DNA of 64,000 bases from NCBI GenBank assembly GCA_030734395.1, contig JAUZTG010000029.1, positions 682,001 through 746,000 on the forward strand, in the 5' to 3' direction. A program made the position numbers and the translations under genes. Source of the stretch: Sarocladium kiliense (lineage: Eukaryota > Ascomycota > Sordariomycetes > Hypocreales > Sarocladiaceae). Numbering within the stretch: position 1 is the stretch's first letter; every line of letters begins with the position of its first letter. The notes below the pieces were generated by a model that made no database searches, had not been told where the DNA came from, and saw only the letters and a program-made list of their open reading frames with translations. Shown here piece after piece: positions 53,849 to 64,000 of the stretch.

Positions 53849-55960
53849 CTAGTCCTCGAAGCCTCCCCATTCATCGCCTTTCTGTGCCGCACCATCCTTC
53901 TTCCCCTCCATCTTCCTCCTCTTGCTACCCTCTGCCGCCCCCTTCCGGTTATGCTCCTTCTTCCTCTCCCACCCACTCTTACTCGAGATCTCGGCGCCCT
54001 TTCTCCCTGTCCTCCTCACTTCCACGCCCTTCTCTCTCAGAATCTTCCTATCCTTCTTCGCCACATCCGGCAAGGCATCCAAGAGCCACTTCTTCACCTC
54101 CGCCTCGTCGCCAGTCTTCCCCGCCTGTCGCTCACTGGCAGCAATGACGTTCGCCACAGTCTTCACGAACGGGATGTCTTCTTTAGTGTAGAGCGTGATG
54201 GCTACGCCACCGGTACGACCAGCGCGTCCGGTTCTGCCCGCACGATGAATGTAGGCTGCAGCTGAGCCGGGAACGTCGTAGTTGACCACGCCATTGACAC
54301 CAGCGAAGTCAACGCCACGGGCGAGGACGTCGGTCGTGATGAGTACCCAGATCTCGCCAGCGCGGAACTTGCGCATGATGCTGGCGCGAGCTGAATCGGC
54401 AAGGCCACTGTGCAGAGCAGCGATTCTGGTTGAGCCGCCTGCTTCGAGAGGAATGTCATATTTGAGTTCCTCCAGTAGTGCAGAGGCTCGCTCGATCGTT
54501 TGTGTGAACACCAGGAATGGTGGGCGTAAGGGAGTATCGTCATCGATCCTGGACCGTGGGTGTAACAGCTGTCGCAGAGCAAGGAGTTTGCCCTGTTCAC
54601 TCGCGGTGTATGTGAGCTTGTGGGTGACGTTCGGCACGGCCGTGTCCTTTAGGCCAACGACCACACGGACCAATGGCTTTTGTTGCACACCCAGCTCGGT
54701 AGCCCGTGCCTCCAGCTGCTCAGTAACAAGAGACTCGATGTTGGATCCCATTGTGGCGGACCAAAAGGTGAGTCGCATATTCGGATCTGTGCATGCTGCC
54801 CATAGCCCGAGCGTCTGTTCGCGGAATAGCGGGTCGAGAAGCACATCAGCTTCATCCAAAGCCAGATCCCGCACTGTAGGTAGTACTCGGTGTGTGCCGC
54901 CCGGACCGCTCTGTAGGAATTTCAGGAGTAAAAGTGGTGTAGTGACAAGAATGTCAGTCTGGGTCACGGGCTTTTCGGCCCGTGGCTTCTTTGAGCCTTC
55001 TTCTTCATCATCGTCCGACTCTTCATCGGCCTCCTCCTCGTCTGAACTGTCCGCAATAACCTCTTGCTTTTCTGAGGCAATGTTCATCCTCTTCTTCATG
55101 CCCACAATTTTGAGACCAGTACCCTCTAGGAGCTTTCGGCCTTCATTTGTAATCTGGTGGACCAATTCTCTCGTTGGTGCAACCACGATAGCCTCAAGCT
55201 CGTGAATGCCATGAACTTTCTCTTCCGCTCTCCTTCTCATGATGTTGTTGAAGATCGGTAGTAAGAAGCTGATAGTCTTACCACTGCCAGTTGGTGCGAC
55301 CGCCAGGAGATCGACGCCATTCTCCAGACCGCTCTCTTGCTTGAGCGCAAGCTCTGGTCGGAGCAGCAGCGGTAAACAGCCCAGCTGGATCTCGGTCGGT
55401 ACACGGTAACCCTCCGCCAACAGATTCTCCGCAACTCTTCTCGATATACCATAGACGTTGCGCAACTCGGCGAAGGACGACAACGGCTGAGGCGACAGCT
55501 GCTGCTTCTTCGGGTCTTTCTTGCTAGTCTTCTCTTCCTCTTTACTCTTCTTGCTCTTCTTCTTCTTCTTTGTGACTCTCGAATCGTCTTCACGCTTTAA
55601 AAGCATGGTGACCTTTAACCGATGCGATCGCAAAAGCTGTCGGCATTCGTCCTCGCTAAGCTGGACCTGCGCCGCTGGATTTGGGGCATCGTCCTTCTCC
55701 TTGCCAGCTGAGTCCTTGCCGGCGTCTTTCTTTGGTGCATTCTCTTGTTTCGGCGCAAAGAAGTCGACCTCGGGAAGCTCCTCCGTCGCGATCCTCGGCT
55801 CGATTTGTTCGTCGTTGCGCTTCCTCTTCTGTCCCCGAACAGGATCGTGGAAGAGCTGCGGATTTGCTTGGGAGCCAGAAGACGGCAGTAGCGCTGTTGG
55901 GTTGGCACCAGGCTTTGAGGTCTTTTTCGTGCCACGGGAAAGGACCTTGAGGATGTCCAT
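53849..55960 (-). CDS. ROK1: DEAD-box RNA helicase Rok1/DDX52, 703 aa
   Basis: Single exon. The frame opens upstream of the chosen ATG at 55960 (MDILKVLSRGTKKTSK), but that start matches the Rok1 N-terminus and the earlier text does not. Rok1 is a nucleolar helicase of 18S rRNA processing. Motifs in order: Q-motif region YRVPTEIQLGCLPLLL, Walker A VAPTGSGKT, PTREL, a Glu/Asp-rich insert (DSSDEEEADEESDDDEEE), VTTPLLLL, DEAD box LALDEADVLLDP, SAT (FWSATM), then the second RecA domain with FLVFTQTIERASALL, TTDVLARGVDF and HRAGRTGRAGRTG. Both tails are Lys-rich, as in nucleolar proteins. The acidic insertion between motifs Ia and Ib is larger than in yeast. No lesions. Confidence 0.94.
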   Translation of the reverse strand: MDILKVLSRGTKKTSKPGANPTALLPSSGSQANPQLFHDPVRGQKRKRNDEQIEPRIATEELPEVDFFAPKQENAPKKDAGKDSAGKEKDDAPNPAAQVQLSEDECRQLLRSHRLKVTMLLKREDDSRVTKKKKKSKKSKEEEKTSKKDPKKQQLSPQPLSSFAELRNVYGISRRVAENLLAEGYRVPTEIQLGCLPLLLRPELALKQESGLENGVDLLAVAPTGSGKTISFLLPIFNNIMRRRAEEKVHGIHELEAIVVAPTRELVHQITNEGRKLLEGTGLKIVGMKKRMNIASEKQEVIADSSDEEEADEESDDDEEEGSKKPRAEKPVTQTDILVTTPLLLLKFLQSGPGGTHRVLPTVRDLALDEADVLLDPLFREQTLGLWAACTDPNMRLTFWSATMGSNIESLVTEQLEARATELGVQQKPLVRVVVGLKDTAVPNVTHKLTYTASEQGKLLALRQLLHPRSRIDDDTPLRPPFLVFTQTIERASALLEELKYDIPLEAGGSTRIAALHSGLADSARASIMRKFRAGEIWVLITTDVLARGVDFAGVNGVVNYDVPGSAAAYIHRAGRTGRAGRTGGVAITLYTKEDIPFVKTVANVIAASERQAGKTGDEAEVKKWLLDALPDVAKKDRKILREKGVEVRRTGRKGAEISSKSGWERKKEHNRKGAAEGSKRRKMEGKKDGAAQKGDEWGGFED

Positions 55961-56516
55961 TGTGGGCGTCAACGTCGTGGCGCAATTGGTGAGGTTGCAG
56001 ACAAGACAGTGGCAGATTCGCAGCTTTGGGTCGAAACTTTTGGAGGACCGACAACTTGCGAGAAAAAATTGCCCCACCACTGAGGCAAGCAACCCAAACC
56101 CCCATATGGGTTAGGGTTATTGTACATCTGGTGACACCCTCATTGTACCCAGATCAAGATTCACATGTATTTCAGGAGAGTTAAGACATGATGTCATCTT
56201 GAAGTATTCTTCTGATCTGTCAATGCATTTATCTCTCCTTCGAATGTACCATTCTGGGGCGGTGCTTGTTCAGTGCGGATGGCTGGAGTATTTGGTGCTG
56301 TGATACCCCCACTAGCAGCCGCCTTCGAACAGAGCTCCGGATGCTACGCCATCGGAGCTGAGATCGTGTGATTCATTCAAGAGGCCTCTGGATGCCCATG
56401 GAATGGCTGCGCGCTGCGAATGATTGCCGGCGTTGTATTGATTACACGCGATGTCGACTTGTGTATACCGAAACACCTCGCCAAACCAAGAAATATTCCC
56501 AGAGCAGAGCAAGAGA
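55961..56516. promoter_or_regulatory. intergenic region upstream of ROK1
   Basis: 556 bp between the PIG-P stop and the ROK1 start (both minus strand). It should hold the ROK1 promoter. The right part of an upstream in-frame extension of ROK1 is not counted as coding. No gene seen. Confidence 0.4.
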
Positions 56517-57233
56517 TCAGTTTTCCTCTTCCTCTTCCCTCCTCTCTCCGTATAATACCTCACAAACACCTCCCAATGGAACATCCAACACGGCGTCCGT
56601 GCCCTCATTCCAAATCTCCCTCCACCGAACCTCCCCCTCCCTCCTCTTTCTCCTCACCCTCCTGCCATATTTTCCCTTCTCATCGGCTACCTCTGCAACA
56701 CACCCCGCCCCATCTACAATCGTCTCAACACTGCTCATCTCCACCGTCAAGATCTCAACATTATACCCCGCCAGCGCCACATAGATGTAACAAAGCGTCA
56801 TGACGATGAAGCTCGGTATCGCGAGCGCCCACCAGCGGTTCGGGTAGTAGTAGATTCCGAGAGCGTGGAGGAAGGGGGATGGGAGGTAGGCCCAGAGGAG
56901 GTAGGTTAGGAAGGTAAGGCTGCTGAAGAGGTAGAGGACGAAGCCGTAGTATTCGTATGTGGGCACGCGGGGTGCAGCGTGCGGGACGGGCGCGAGGTTG
57001 TTGTTGTCATCATCGGATGCATCTGGAGTCGTTGGACGGGAGGGACGGAGGAGAGATGTGAGAGATGGGGAGGGAGGGAGCGGTGTCGGTGGTCGGCCAT
57101 AGAAGGGTGGTGCGAAGTAGGCTTGGGAGAGGGGACGAGGTGGCGCTGCTTCGGGTTCATTATCGGAGGAGCTGGAGGAGAGATTGTCGGAGAGAATCTC
57201 GTCTTCATCGCCTTCGTCTGTTGAGGCGGACAT
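56517..57233 (-). CDS. GPI19: PIG-P (Gpi19) subunit of GPI-GlcNAc transferase, 238 aa or more
   Basis: PIG-P is a small ER membrane subunit of the complex that makes GlcNAc-phosphatidylinositol, the first step of GPI anchor synthesis. The hallmark domain is clear at about residues 95-160: YEYYGFVLYLFSSLTFLTYL, LWAYLPSPFLHALGI, YYPNRWWALAIPSFIVMTL, CYIYVALAGYN, with two membrane spans. A Ser/Asp/Glu-rich N-terminal tail precedes it and a Lys/Arg/Glu-rich C-terminal tail follows. The start is uncertain. I use the ATG at 57233 (MSASTDEGDED). An alternative begins at the ATG at 57363 (MSGSPASTASKRVPGQ) and reaches the same frame through a 43-bp intron (gtggcc...caacag), which is short and has no good branch point. 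The VPS8 gene ends upstream on the same strand. Confidence 0.85.
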   Translation of the reverse strand: MSASTDEGDEDEILSDNLSSSSSDNEPEAAPPRPLSQAYFAPPFYGRPPTPLPPSPSLTSLLRPSRPTTPDASDDDNNNLAPVPHAAPRVPTYEYYGFVLYLFSSLTFLTYLLWAYLPSPFLHALGIYYYPNRWWALAIPSFIVMTLCYIYVALAGYNVEILTVEMSSVETIVDGAGCVAEVADEKGKYGRRVRRKRREGEVRWREIWNEGTDAVLDVPLGGVCEVLYGERREEEEEN

Positions 57234-57507
57234 TGCGGCGTTGCATGGAAGTTTGGCCACCGTTAGAAAAGGTGATGACGGTTGGTGAGTTGAAGTCGGA
57301 GGTTGTTGGAGTGGCTTGCCCAGGCACGCGCTTAGACGCGGTAGAGGCGGGAGACCCACTCATGTTGATGGTGGAAGTCGATCAGCAAATGTAGTTCCAT
57401 TCATAATATGTGGACAACGAGTGATACAATGTTTCGATTAATTACCAATACCATATCTGAGTCATGTCTCTGCTCGCTGGGCTATGATCAAGAAACATCC
57501 TTATGCC
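57234..57507. promoter_or_regulatory. short spacer between VPS8 end and PIG-P start
   Basis: 274 bp if PIG-P starts at 57233, 144 bp if it starts at 57363. It must combine the VPS8 3' end and the PIG-P promoter, or code for the PIG-P N-terminus. Confidence 0.35.
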
Positions 57508-60500
57508 TTACCCATCAATAGGGCACCGATACTCCCTCTCTCTCGGCGTAACGTCTTGCTTTTCTTGCAAAGCATCAAGACAGCTCTGGTGATAGATATG
57601 TCTGCATGCCAAAACGACCAATGGTCCCAATGGCGGTTCTTTCCTCCCAGCTTCTTCCTGAGCTTGAGTCGCTGTATGTATCTGGCCATCCTCATGCTCT
57701 CCCCCACTTGAGGTTACGCCCGTGTCATCACCATGTGTCACTGGTCCCTCAACCAGCATACTCGTTGGTCTGGTGTCCAGACTCTTGCCCTTACCTCTGC
57801 TTATGCCTTCCTCTTCCTCTTTCCTCGCTTTGATCTCTTTCCTCTTACTGTCCTCGAGGGCCATCTTATCTTCCCAAGCTTCGAAGACAGCTCCACCAGC
57901 GACGCCTGCTCCCCAGACCCGTCTTCCACACGCCTCGCATGTCGATCCGCGCGGCCGCCAGCCCCTTTGTCGTAGTTCTACTGACTGAGCCACATTGACG
58001 AAGAGACTCCGTTCGAGAAGTCTATTCGATAACCGCAGAATTGACTCCTCGTACGCGTAAGCAGCAAAGATGGAAGAAAGAACGCCGCGAAGGTCAGCAA
58101 GATTTGGGGAGGATGCGGCAGCTCGCGTGAGGAAAGCGCGCAATATTCGCAGGAATGAAAGATTGGCGCCAGCATTGGTCAGCATCTTGGATGAAGGCAG
58201 ACCATCTGACTGACTTGACGTTACGGTCAGCAGTGAGGTAAAAGTGTGCTGAACCAGCGACCGCAGCAGCAGCAGTAGCTTCTCCTCATCAAGCTCACCA
58301 TCACCAACTTGATCAATTGCTGAGGTAAGTGCGGGTGACAGGTTGCGGGTAATCTGCACACAGGCATCAATCAAGTCCAGCCACAACGTCTCATCAGTTG
58401 ATAGGGACTCTGCGGGTGCCTTGGCCTTCTTAGAGACTGCGACGACTTTCTTAGACGTCTTCGTCTGCCCCTGGCAAAGCCAAACTCCGACACGGACGAA
58501 GTTCTGGAGACTCTGAAGAAGATCCTCCGCTGACCGCTGCAGTTCCCATGTATCATCTGATTCGCCAATACCACTGAGCAGACCATTCAGTGTGGATTCG
58601 AGAGTGTGAAGGTGACGGATGAGACGGTCCATGGCCCCTTTGACTTGACCTTCGCGAGCCATAAGGACGACGGCTGCATCGATGACACCCGTCTCTTCCA
58701 TGGTAGGGAGTAGAACGTCTAGCCGTAAGTCCGTGGATTGCACCTCTTCAACGTAGTCAGACACGTGGCCTGCGTCAAAAGTGCACATGAGTTGAACGTA
58801 TCTCTCGATGAGATCGCGGTCCACAATCGCCTCATGGGACTTTGCGCCTGCTTCGGGTTCAAGGAGCGCCTTCAGGTAGGCATGCTGGAGATCTGGTGCG
58901 TCGCTTGCCGACTCGAGGATATGCTCATGCATGCTTTTATCTTGAGCTGCAAGGGTTTCTGCGGTTGCCTCTGGACTGATCTCGAGAAGATGCCCCGCAA
59001 ACTCCCGCACGACGTCAAGAACTTCATCCACTTGGCGACTGTTCAGTCCACTGTGCGGACGTAAGCAGTCTGCCAAACACTCAAAGACCTGCTCCTGATC
59101 CTCCGGGTCTTCAAAATACGTCCTTATCAGCTTGCCGTATTGCTTGTCGAGCTTGTGTAGACGTTTCAGGATACGGTAGAATCCTGCCTTCTTGAAAAGG
59201 GGCATGAAGGACCCCATATCAGATGGCTGGAACACAGATAAGAGGTATTCGGCGCTAAGCTGAGCATCTTCTGCGATGTCTTCTCCAGGATATTGACACA
59301 ACCCCATCAAGACCTTCGAGAGTGTTGATCCAGGGAAGAGGAGATATTGCGGAAACTTGGGGAGGTTTCGAGCGATGAACATGTCCAGGTAAATAGTGTC
59401 TTGCGGTGCAAAGTCCTCCGGGTTCATGACGTCCAGCAGAATTGATAACACATACTGCCTATTGATGGTCAACCCAAAGATCTGTTCTTCTGGCATATCC
59501 ATTCTTGATGTGCCATTGACTTGCGCTTCTGTAGGGTCGTTCAGGAAAGAGTCCTCGAATGCCTCGTTGAGCGAACTCAGGAAGCTCGGAGCATCGTACT
59601 TCAGTATGAGCCTCAGATAGGGGAAGGTCGGCTGGATTGCTTGGCCTGGGTTCGTCTCGAACTCTCGTCCGCTGCCCTTCGGCCACTCGATCGTTTTACC
59701 TGAGAACAGGAACCAGTAGATCTCAGCTTTGGCTTTCATCGCTGTCTCCTCATTCATGGGCTCCTCATTGGGATATACCCGTCCAGTGAGAGTGTATGAT
59801 AGGTAGGGGAAGATCTTGACTGCATTGACACTGAAGAAATCATCATGAATGTCCCCTGACGTTGAATCTCCATTGGACATGAGCGGCACCAGTAAGCTGA
59901 GCAGGTCGATCATTGGCGTGATGTAGTCACCCAACGCATGGTTCCAAACATAAGTCAGTGCGTCGTAAAGGCTGTGCTGCTTGCAGAGCAGTGTGATCTG
60001 GTCGGGATCTAGTGTCATAGTTTCCATGTGGCAGATCATCTCCTCCAGCCGGCTCTCCCACCCCTTGCCGACAAAATGTGTGACAAGGTCTTTTACCACA
60101 GCAGGGGGCACAATGGTAACGGTGCCCTCGAGGATGTATGGTTCCAGGGTCTCAAGAAAGATTCCTTCAAGCTCGGCTTCTTCGTACCATTCGTACATGT
60201 CTTCGAAAAGGAAGTCTGTGTTGTCGATGCTCAGGCAAGACGTAAAGCACGTCTCCGCCAGTTGCCTCATATGCTCATCGTCCGCCGCTTCGAGGGCTTT
60301 CTGCCTCTGACCAAAGGCATACTTCAGTGATGCACTCATTATCTCCATCACCTTGTCTCGAACCATGGTATGGCGTAAATTTGCATCTTCAGGGAGCCCA
60401 ACCGTCAACTTGTCCGCATCTCCTGTGTAGTATGACGTGGCAAGTTGAATCGCCCCAATGTAATCACCGTTCTCCATCATCGCGATGAGTCGGTCCGCCC

Positions 60501-62357
60501 AGTTTGATAATGCACCAATGCACACCTCGTTGAATCCAAGTAGAAACAAGCGCCCTTTATACGCTCGAAAGCTCATGTAGAAGGCATCGGCGACAACACC
60601 ATGCATCGCCACATCTTCTTCATCCAGCTGCTCAACCAAGTTATGGAGCTGTGCCGAGAACAAGTCTTTATGATAGATGTATCGCTGTAAGAGATCAAAT
60701 GCGTCGGTCATGCGCATCGTCCTGTCTTCCAGGACGATGAGACGTTGTGTGATTGTCAACACTGTCAGAACCGACCGGCTCAGCCATTGAACTGCAACAA
60801 TAGCCTCTTCGCACTTCCACCTGCTGCGCGCCTTGAATTTGAGTGTTGAGGGTTGATCGGCGTCCTCTCCTGGAATCTCATCGACATCGAGGACAGTCAA
60901 GACATTGGACCAACAGTAGGCTAACTTGACCTTAGAAAGGTCGCTCCCAGTATGAGCATCGGGTGTTTTGAGCTTGACGGCAGGAAACCAAGCGAGGCAA
61001 CCCGTCAGCGCACTATGTGCAACCACATCTTTGGGACGCGCTGATTTATGTTGTGTTTGAGCCACTGGTGTAGTCGAGACAATGACCAGCAAGTACGGCG
61101 TCAGCATTGCCGTCAAACCCATGGTGTCGGTAGCGCGTTCCACGTTCCCCAGAGGCAAAGATCCAAAGGCTAGCACTGTGCTCGGTTTCAGAGTCTTCCC
61201 TGATGGTACTGGTGCATTGGGGTATCTTCCCAGTATCCTCGTTGTCTTCACGGTGCGGCCTAAGGCTCCTGTGCCTCTTGTTGCTAGATGCGAGAACGCC
61301 ATGCCCTTCTCATCGGCCGACACAAGCGCTGTATGTCTCGTGCCGAGAAATCCGAGATGAGTGACAGCTACATCAGGTACATGTCCATCTGCCGTGCGAT
61401 TTTGAGCTTGGAGGGGGTCAATAGGCGGTATCGTGAGAAATGGGCGTGATGCACGAGTCGTATCCCATGTGAAGATGTTACCACTTGCATGTCCACCCGC
61501 AACGGTCGTGTGATCTGCTGAAATCGCCAATGCTGTGATGGGGCCCGACTCTACAGCCTTCGTTCCAGGTCCGATGATCATCTTCAGATTCTGGTTATAG
61601 TCGAACACCAGAATTATGCCCTTCGAGGTTCCCACTACAATATGCGCCGCCACAGTCATGAATGTGGGAGTGCCGAAGTTTCTCTTTCCAGCCTCGGAGA
61701 ATGCCTGTCCGTTCAGTTTCTTGAGCCGTGTCCAACGTACGACTTCCCAGGGCGGGCTTGGTGTATCGGTATCGGACTGGTCTAGCACGAAGTTGGAGCT
61801 TAATGAGGCGTGGCGGCTATGGGAGGAAAGAAAGGCAGGCGAGGAAGGTCGGCTGCCAAGGCCATGGATAGAGCCAGACGAAGAAATTCGAGATTTGAAG
61901 CGTCGGTCGAAAGGTCGAAAGGAAGGGGTCGGGGAGCTGAGGCCAGGACGCGAGGCGATCGAGGGGAGAACGCTGCTCCCGGGTGATGATATTAATGAGC
62001 CCTAGGGCGACAAGTCAGTTCTAAATGCACCTCCAATTCAGGTGGGAACGAGTTTACTTGAACCGAAGGGGAGTCGTCAGGGCCGGACATGAGAGAGTCA
62101 ATGGGGCTTCCAGCTCTTCGTGGGAGAGCATCTACGGAAGCTCCATCAATAGAGCTCAGTTCCTCAGCTTCATTGAGACCATCTCCTAATGCCTTCTTTG
62201 GCTCTTCCAAAGTCGCCACGCGTCCTTCTCCTGGTGTCCCATCGTCTGTCACGAGCTGTGCGACGTCTTCGTCGCCATTGCGCGTCGCCGGTGGTCCGCC
62301 CGTATCGTTGGGACCATTGTCCCCCGCGGTGGGAGACAGATCCTCTGAACCGGCCAT
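57508..62357 (-). CDS. VPS8: CORVET subunit Vps8, 1597 aa
   Basis: Two exons, 62357-62058 (100 codons) and 62001-57508 (1498 codons), with a 56-bp intron 62002-62057 (gtaaac...cctag), phase 0. Vps8 is the Rab5/Vps21-binding subunit of the CORVET tethering complex at early endosomes. The N-terminal 200 residues are Ser/Pro/Asp-rich and probably disordered. A beta-propeller follows (VVGTSKGIILVFDYNQNLKM, ALAISADHTTVAGGHASGNI), then a long alpha-solenoid, and a C-terminal RING-H2-like zinc domain: CEACGRRVW, then LACRHIYHQSCLDALQ and YRCPIDG at the very end. The final ligand position is CPID where many RINGs have CPxC. A low-complexity insert (about residues 1490-1540, KEIKARKEEEEG) splits the RING. 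No lesions. Confidence 0.93.
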
Positions 62358-62953
62358 TGCGCTGCTCGCCGTTCCATCACACCGTGCGCTGTTACTTCTG
62401 AACAGGGACGCGTGCGCAGAAGGAGTTGGCGGCCTTTATTGCGAAGTTGCCATGACGAGTGAGTTCAAGGGGTGGGAGCTGTTGACTTGGCTAATAGCTG
62501 CGTACGCGGTCCGTCCGAGCTACTAGTCACAGGTAAATGCGCGATGGGGTAACCGCTGAAGCGAGAGATATGGGAGAATCGTCGACGAATATGAGGATCG
62601 AGATCGGATCATTAAATGAGCTTTTTATCATCAGCGTGTTGCAGGCAGCATAGCTGTTGGTTGCTATTCCGAGCAAGCAAGTAAGAGGCGCAGGTGGGTA
62701 GCTATCGCTGATCGGGATTTCTCCGGGGAATTACAACGGGCGGTGATATCACTGATAAAAGATAACATGCGCGATCAACACTGGAGCTTGCGCCAGGCGT
62801 ATCTCAACAACGTCCTCTTTTACGGTGTAACGCCTTCACGCCCTTCTACCTGAAATCAATACCTCGGACAGCTCTGAAGGCGATACGAGCTTCGGCAACT
62901 ATACTACTCGCAAAAAGAACCGATTGAAATCCCTCAGGGTTCAGGGCTGCACA
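62358..62953. promoter_or_regulatory. divergent promoter of VPS8 and the GPALPP-motif gene
   Basis: 596 bp between two conserved genes in head-to-head order. No specific factor site is claimed and no gene is seen. Confidence 0.4.
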
Positions 62954-63928
62954 ATGTCCTCCATCGGACCTCAACTGCCTCCAAGCCTCTCGAAGCGCAA
63001 ACGAGACGACGATCACGATCCACGTTCAGACCCGTCATCCCCTCCCCCCAAGCAGGCTCGCTCCAATACCGACGAAATTGACCTGTCCTCCTCAGACGAA
63101 GATGACTTCGGCCCCAGTGCAGCGCCTGCGCCTGCGACAAAGGCCCCCGTCGCAGGTCCTAGCCTCCCCAATAACGCAGACGAGATCGACATAGGAGCCT
63201 TAGACAGCGACGAATCAGACACAGGACCAGCACCACCACCATCAATAGGGCCGGCGCGAGCTCAAACTACAGAAGCAGCGGCGAACCCTGACGACTCAGA
63301 CTCCGACTCTGACGATTACGGACCAGCCCTCCCTTCCTCGAAACCCAAGATCGGGCCCTCACTCCCACCTTACGATGCCGACACCTCCTCCGGTCCTCAG
63401 CCACAACAACGAGATGACTGGATGCTCGCTCCTCCCACATCCTCTGCGGGCTACTCAGAGCGCGATCCCAGTAAGCTGCGAGCTCGCAAATTCGCGTCCA
63501 AACCCTCTGCGGGCGGCTCAAGAGCCGACGCCGAGATCTCCTCAATCTGGACTGAAACGCCGGAGGAGAAGCTTAAAAGACTGCAAGACTCAGTACTGGG
63601 TCGCAGCAGTGGTAATGCATCAGACAAGAAATCCGCAGCTGCGGCAGCTGCGGAGAAGAAGAGTAGGGAGGACGCTGAGAGGGACAGGAGGATCGCCGAG
63701 AATATCGAGAGAAGTAAGAAGGGCAAGACGTTAGTAGAAGAACATCAGGAGCGGAGAAGAGAGAAGGGACATAAAGCGGAGGATGATGATGATGACCCTA
63801 GTAAGAGGGCGTTTGATCGCGAGAAAGACATGGCCATTGGAGGCAGGATGGGAGGCAAAGAGAGGAGGGAGATGATGACCCAAGCCAAGGGCTTCACAGG
63901 GAGATTCCAGAAGGGGTCCTATTTATAG
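62954..63928 (+). CDS. GPALPP-motif (DUF3752) protein, 324 aa
   Basis: Single exon. An upstream in-frame extension lacks an ATG in good context, so I use 62954 (MSSIGPQLPPSLSKRKRDDD). The family is defined by the short repeated motif (I/Y)GPxLP, seen here four to five times: IGPQLPPSL, FGPSAAPAP, YGPALPSS, IGPSLPPYD. These lie in acidic, Ser/Asp-rich spacers with the recurring DEIDLSSSDEDD and DEIDIGALDSDESD. The C-terminal half is the DUF3752 helical region: RDDWMLAPPTSSAGY, KFASKPSAGGS, WTETPEEKLKRLQDSVLG, a long Lys/Arg/Glu helix, and the conserved end MTQAKGFTGRFQKGSYL. Human GPALPP1 and plant relatives are nuclear but little studied, with suggested links to splicing. The gene is complete before the right edge of the window. 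Confidence 0.9.
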   Translation: MSSIGPQLPPSLSKRKRDDDHDPRSDPSSPPPKQARSNTDEIDLSSSDEDDFGPSAAPAPATKAPVAGPSLPNNADEIDIGALDSDESDTGPAPPPSIGPARAQTTEAAANPDDSDSDSDDYGPALPSSKPKIGPSLPPYDADTSSGPQPQQRDDWMLAPPTSSAGYSERDPSKLRARKFASKPSAGGSRADAEISSIWTETPEEKLKRLQDSVLGRSSGNASDKKSAAAAAAEKKSREDAERDRRIAENIERSKKGKTLVEEHQERRREKGHKAEDDDDDPSKRAFDREKDMAIGGRMGGKERREMMTQAKGFTGRFQKGSYL

Positions 63929-64000
63929 AGAATATTAAAGCTCTCCAAGTCTGGAAACCGGTCAAACAAATAGTTCCGCAACTTCATGCCTGATCAGACA

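Noticed and set aside
54282..55205. 307-codon plus-strand frame opposite ROK1
   Set aside because: Ser/Arg-rich antisense shadow of the helicase core.
1..64000. CRISPR arrays, prokaryotic operons, intact transposons or viral genes
   Set aside because: No regular spaced repeats, no transposase, integrase or reverse-transcriptase text, and no viral-like proteins were found on either strand.

Overview
The window comes from a filamentous ascomycete (Pezizomycotina; a dothideomycete-like genome is my guess, with low confidence). The evidence is dense genes on both strands, 43-124 bp introns with GT..AG ends and CTAAC/CTGAC-like branch points, and typical fungal genes: TOS1, ARP4, VPS8, ROK1, GT90, a Zn2Cys6 regulator and a secreted tyrosinase. 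I see no prokaryotic features, tRNA, rRNA, CRISPR array or intact transposon. Exon coordinates were worked out by hand from splice signals and reading-frame phase.

Left part (1-14.8 kb): the 3' portion of a gene with a dsRBD-like N-terminal region and a frame disturbance near its end; a glutamine-synthetase-fold enzyme; a broken minus-strand gene (5305-8068) joining a trypsin-like 'GDSGS' domain to an ARL8-type small GTPase; a divergent hypothetical gene; a five-exon secreted tyrosinase; an alpha/beta hydrolase; and a thymine/uracil mismatch DNA glycosylase. An AT-rich island at 11.6-11.8 kb looks mutated.

Housekeeping block (15-27 kb): ARP4 and the mitochondrial lysyl-tRNA synthetase share a divergent promoter. 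TOS1, a cell-wall protein, converges on the synthetase gene and is followed by about 3.5 kb in which I find no gene. A GT90 glycosyltransferase with an N-terminal multi-pass membrane region closes the block.

Accessory block (28.6-48.5 kb): three minus-strand genes encode a DUF6604-like protein, an HSPA12-type Hsp70-like ATPase and an unknown 524-residue protein. A PEX11-family peroxisomal protein follows, then three plus-strand unknown genes. Two of these carry long Lys/Pro/Glu-rich linkers, and the one between them is a helix-rich 493-residue protein. Intergenic spaces are long. This looks like fast-evolving lineage-restricted territory and is the best place for an undescribed system.

Right part (48.6-64 kb): a SAM methyltransferase divergent from a six-exon Zn2Cys6 regulator, then conserved genes: ROK1 (ribosome assembly helicase), PIG-P/GPI19 (GPI anchor synthesis), VPS8 (CORVET tethering) and, divergent from VPS8, a GPALPP-motif protein.

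The most striking object is the protease-like/ARL8 fusion at 5305-8068. Its reading frame runs uninterrupted through the linker that joins the two halves, yet it carries an amber codon where the invariant Trp of the GTPase should be, a 5-bp tandem duplication and at least one further frame break.
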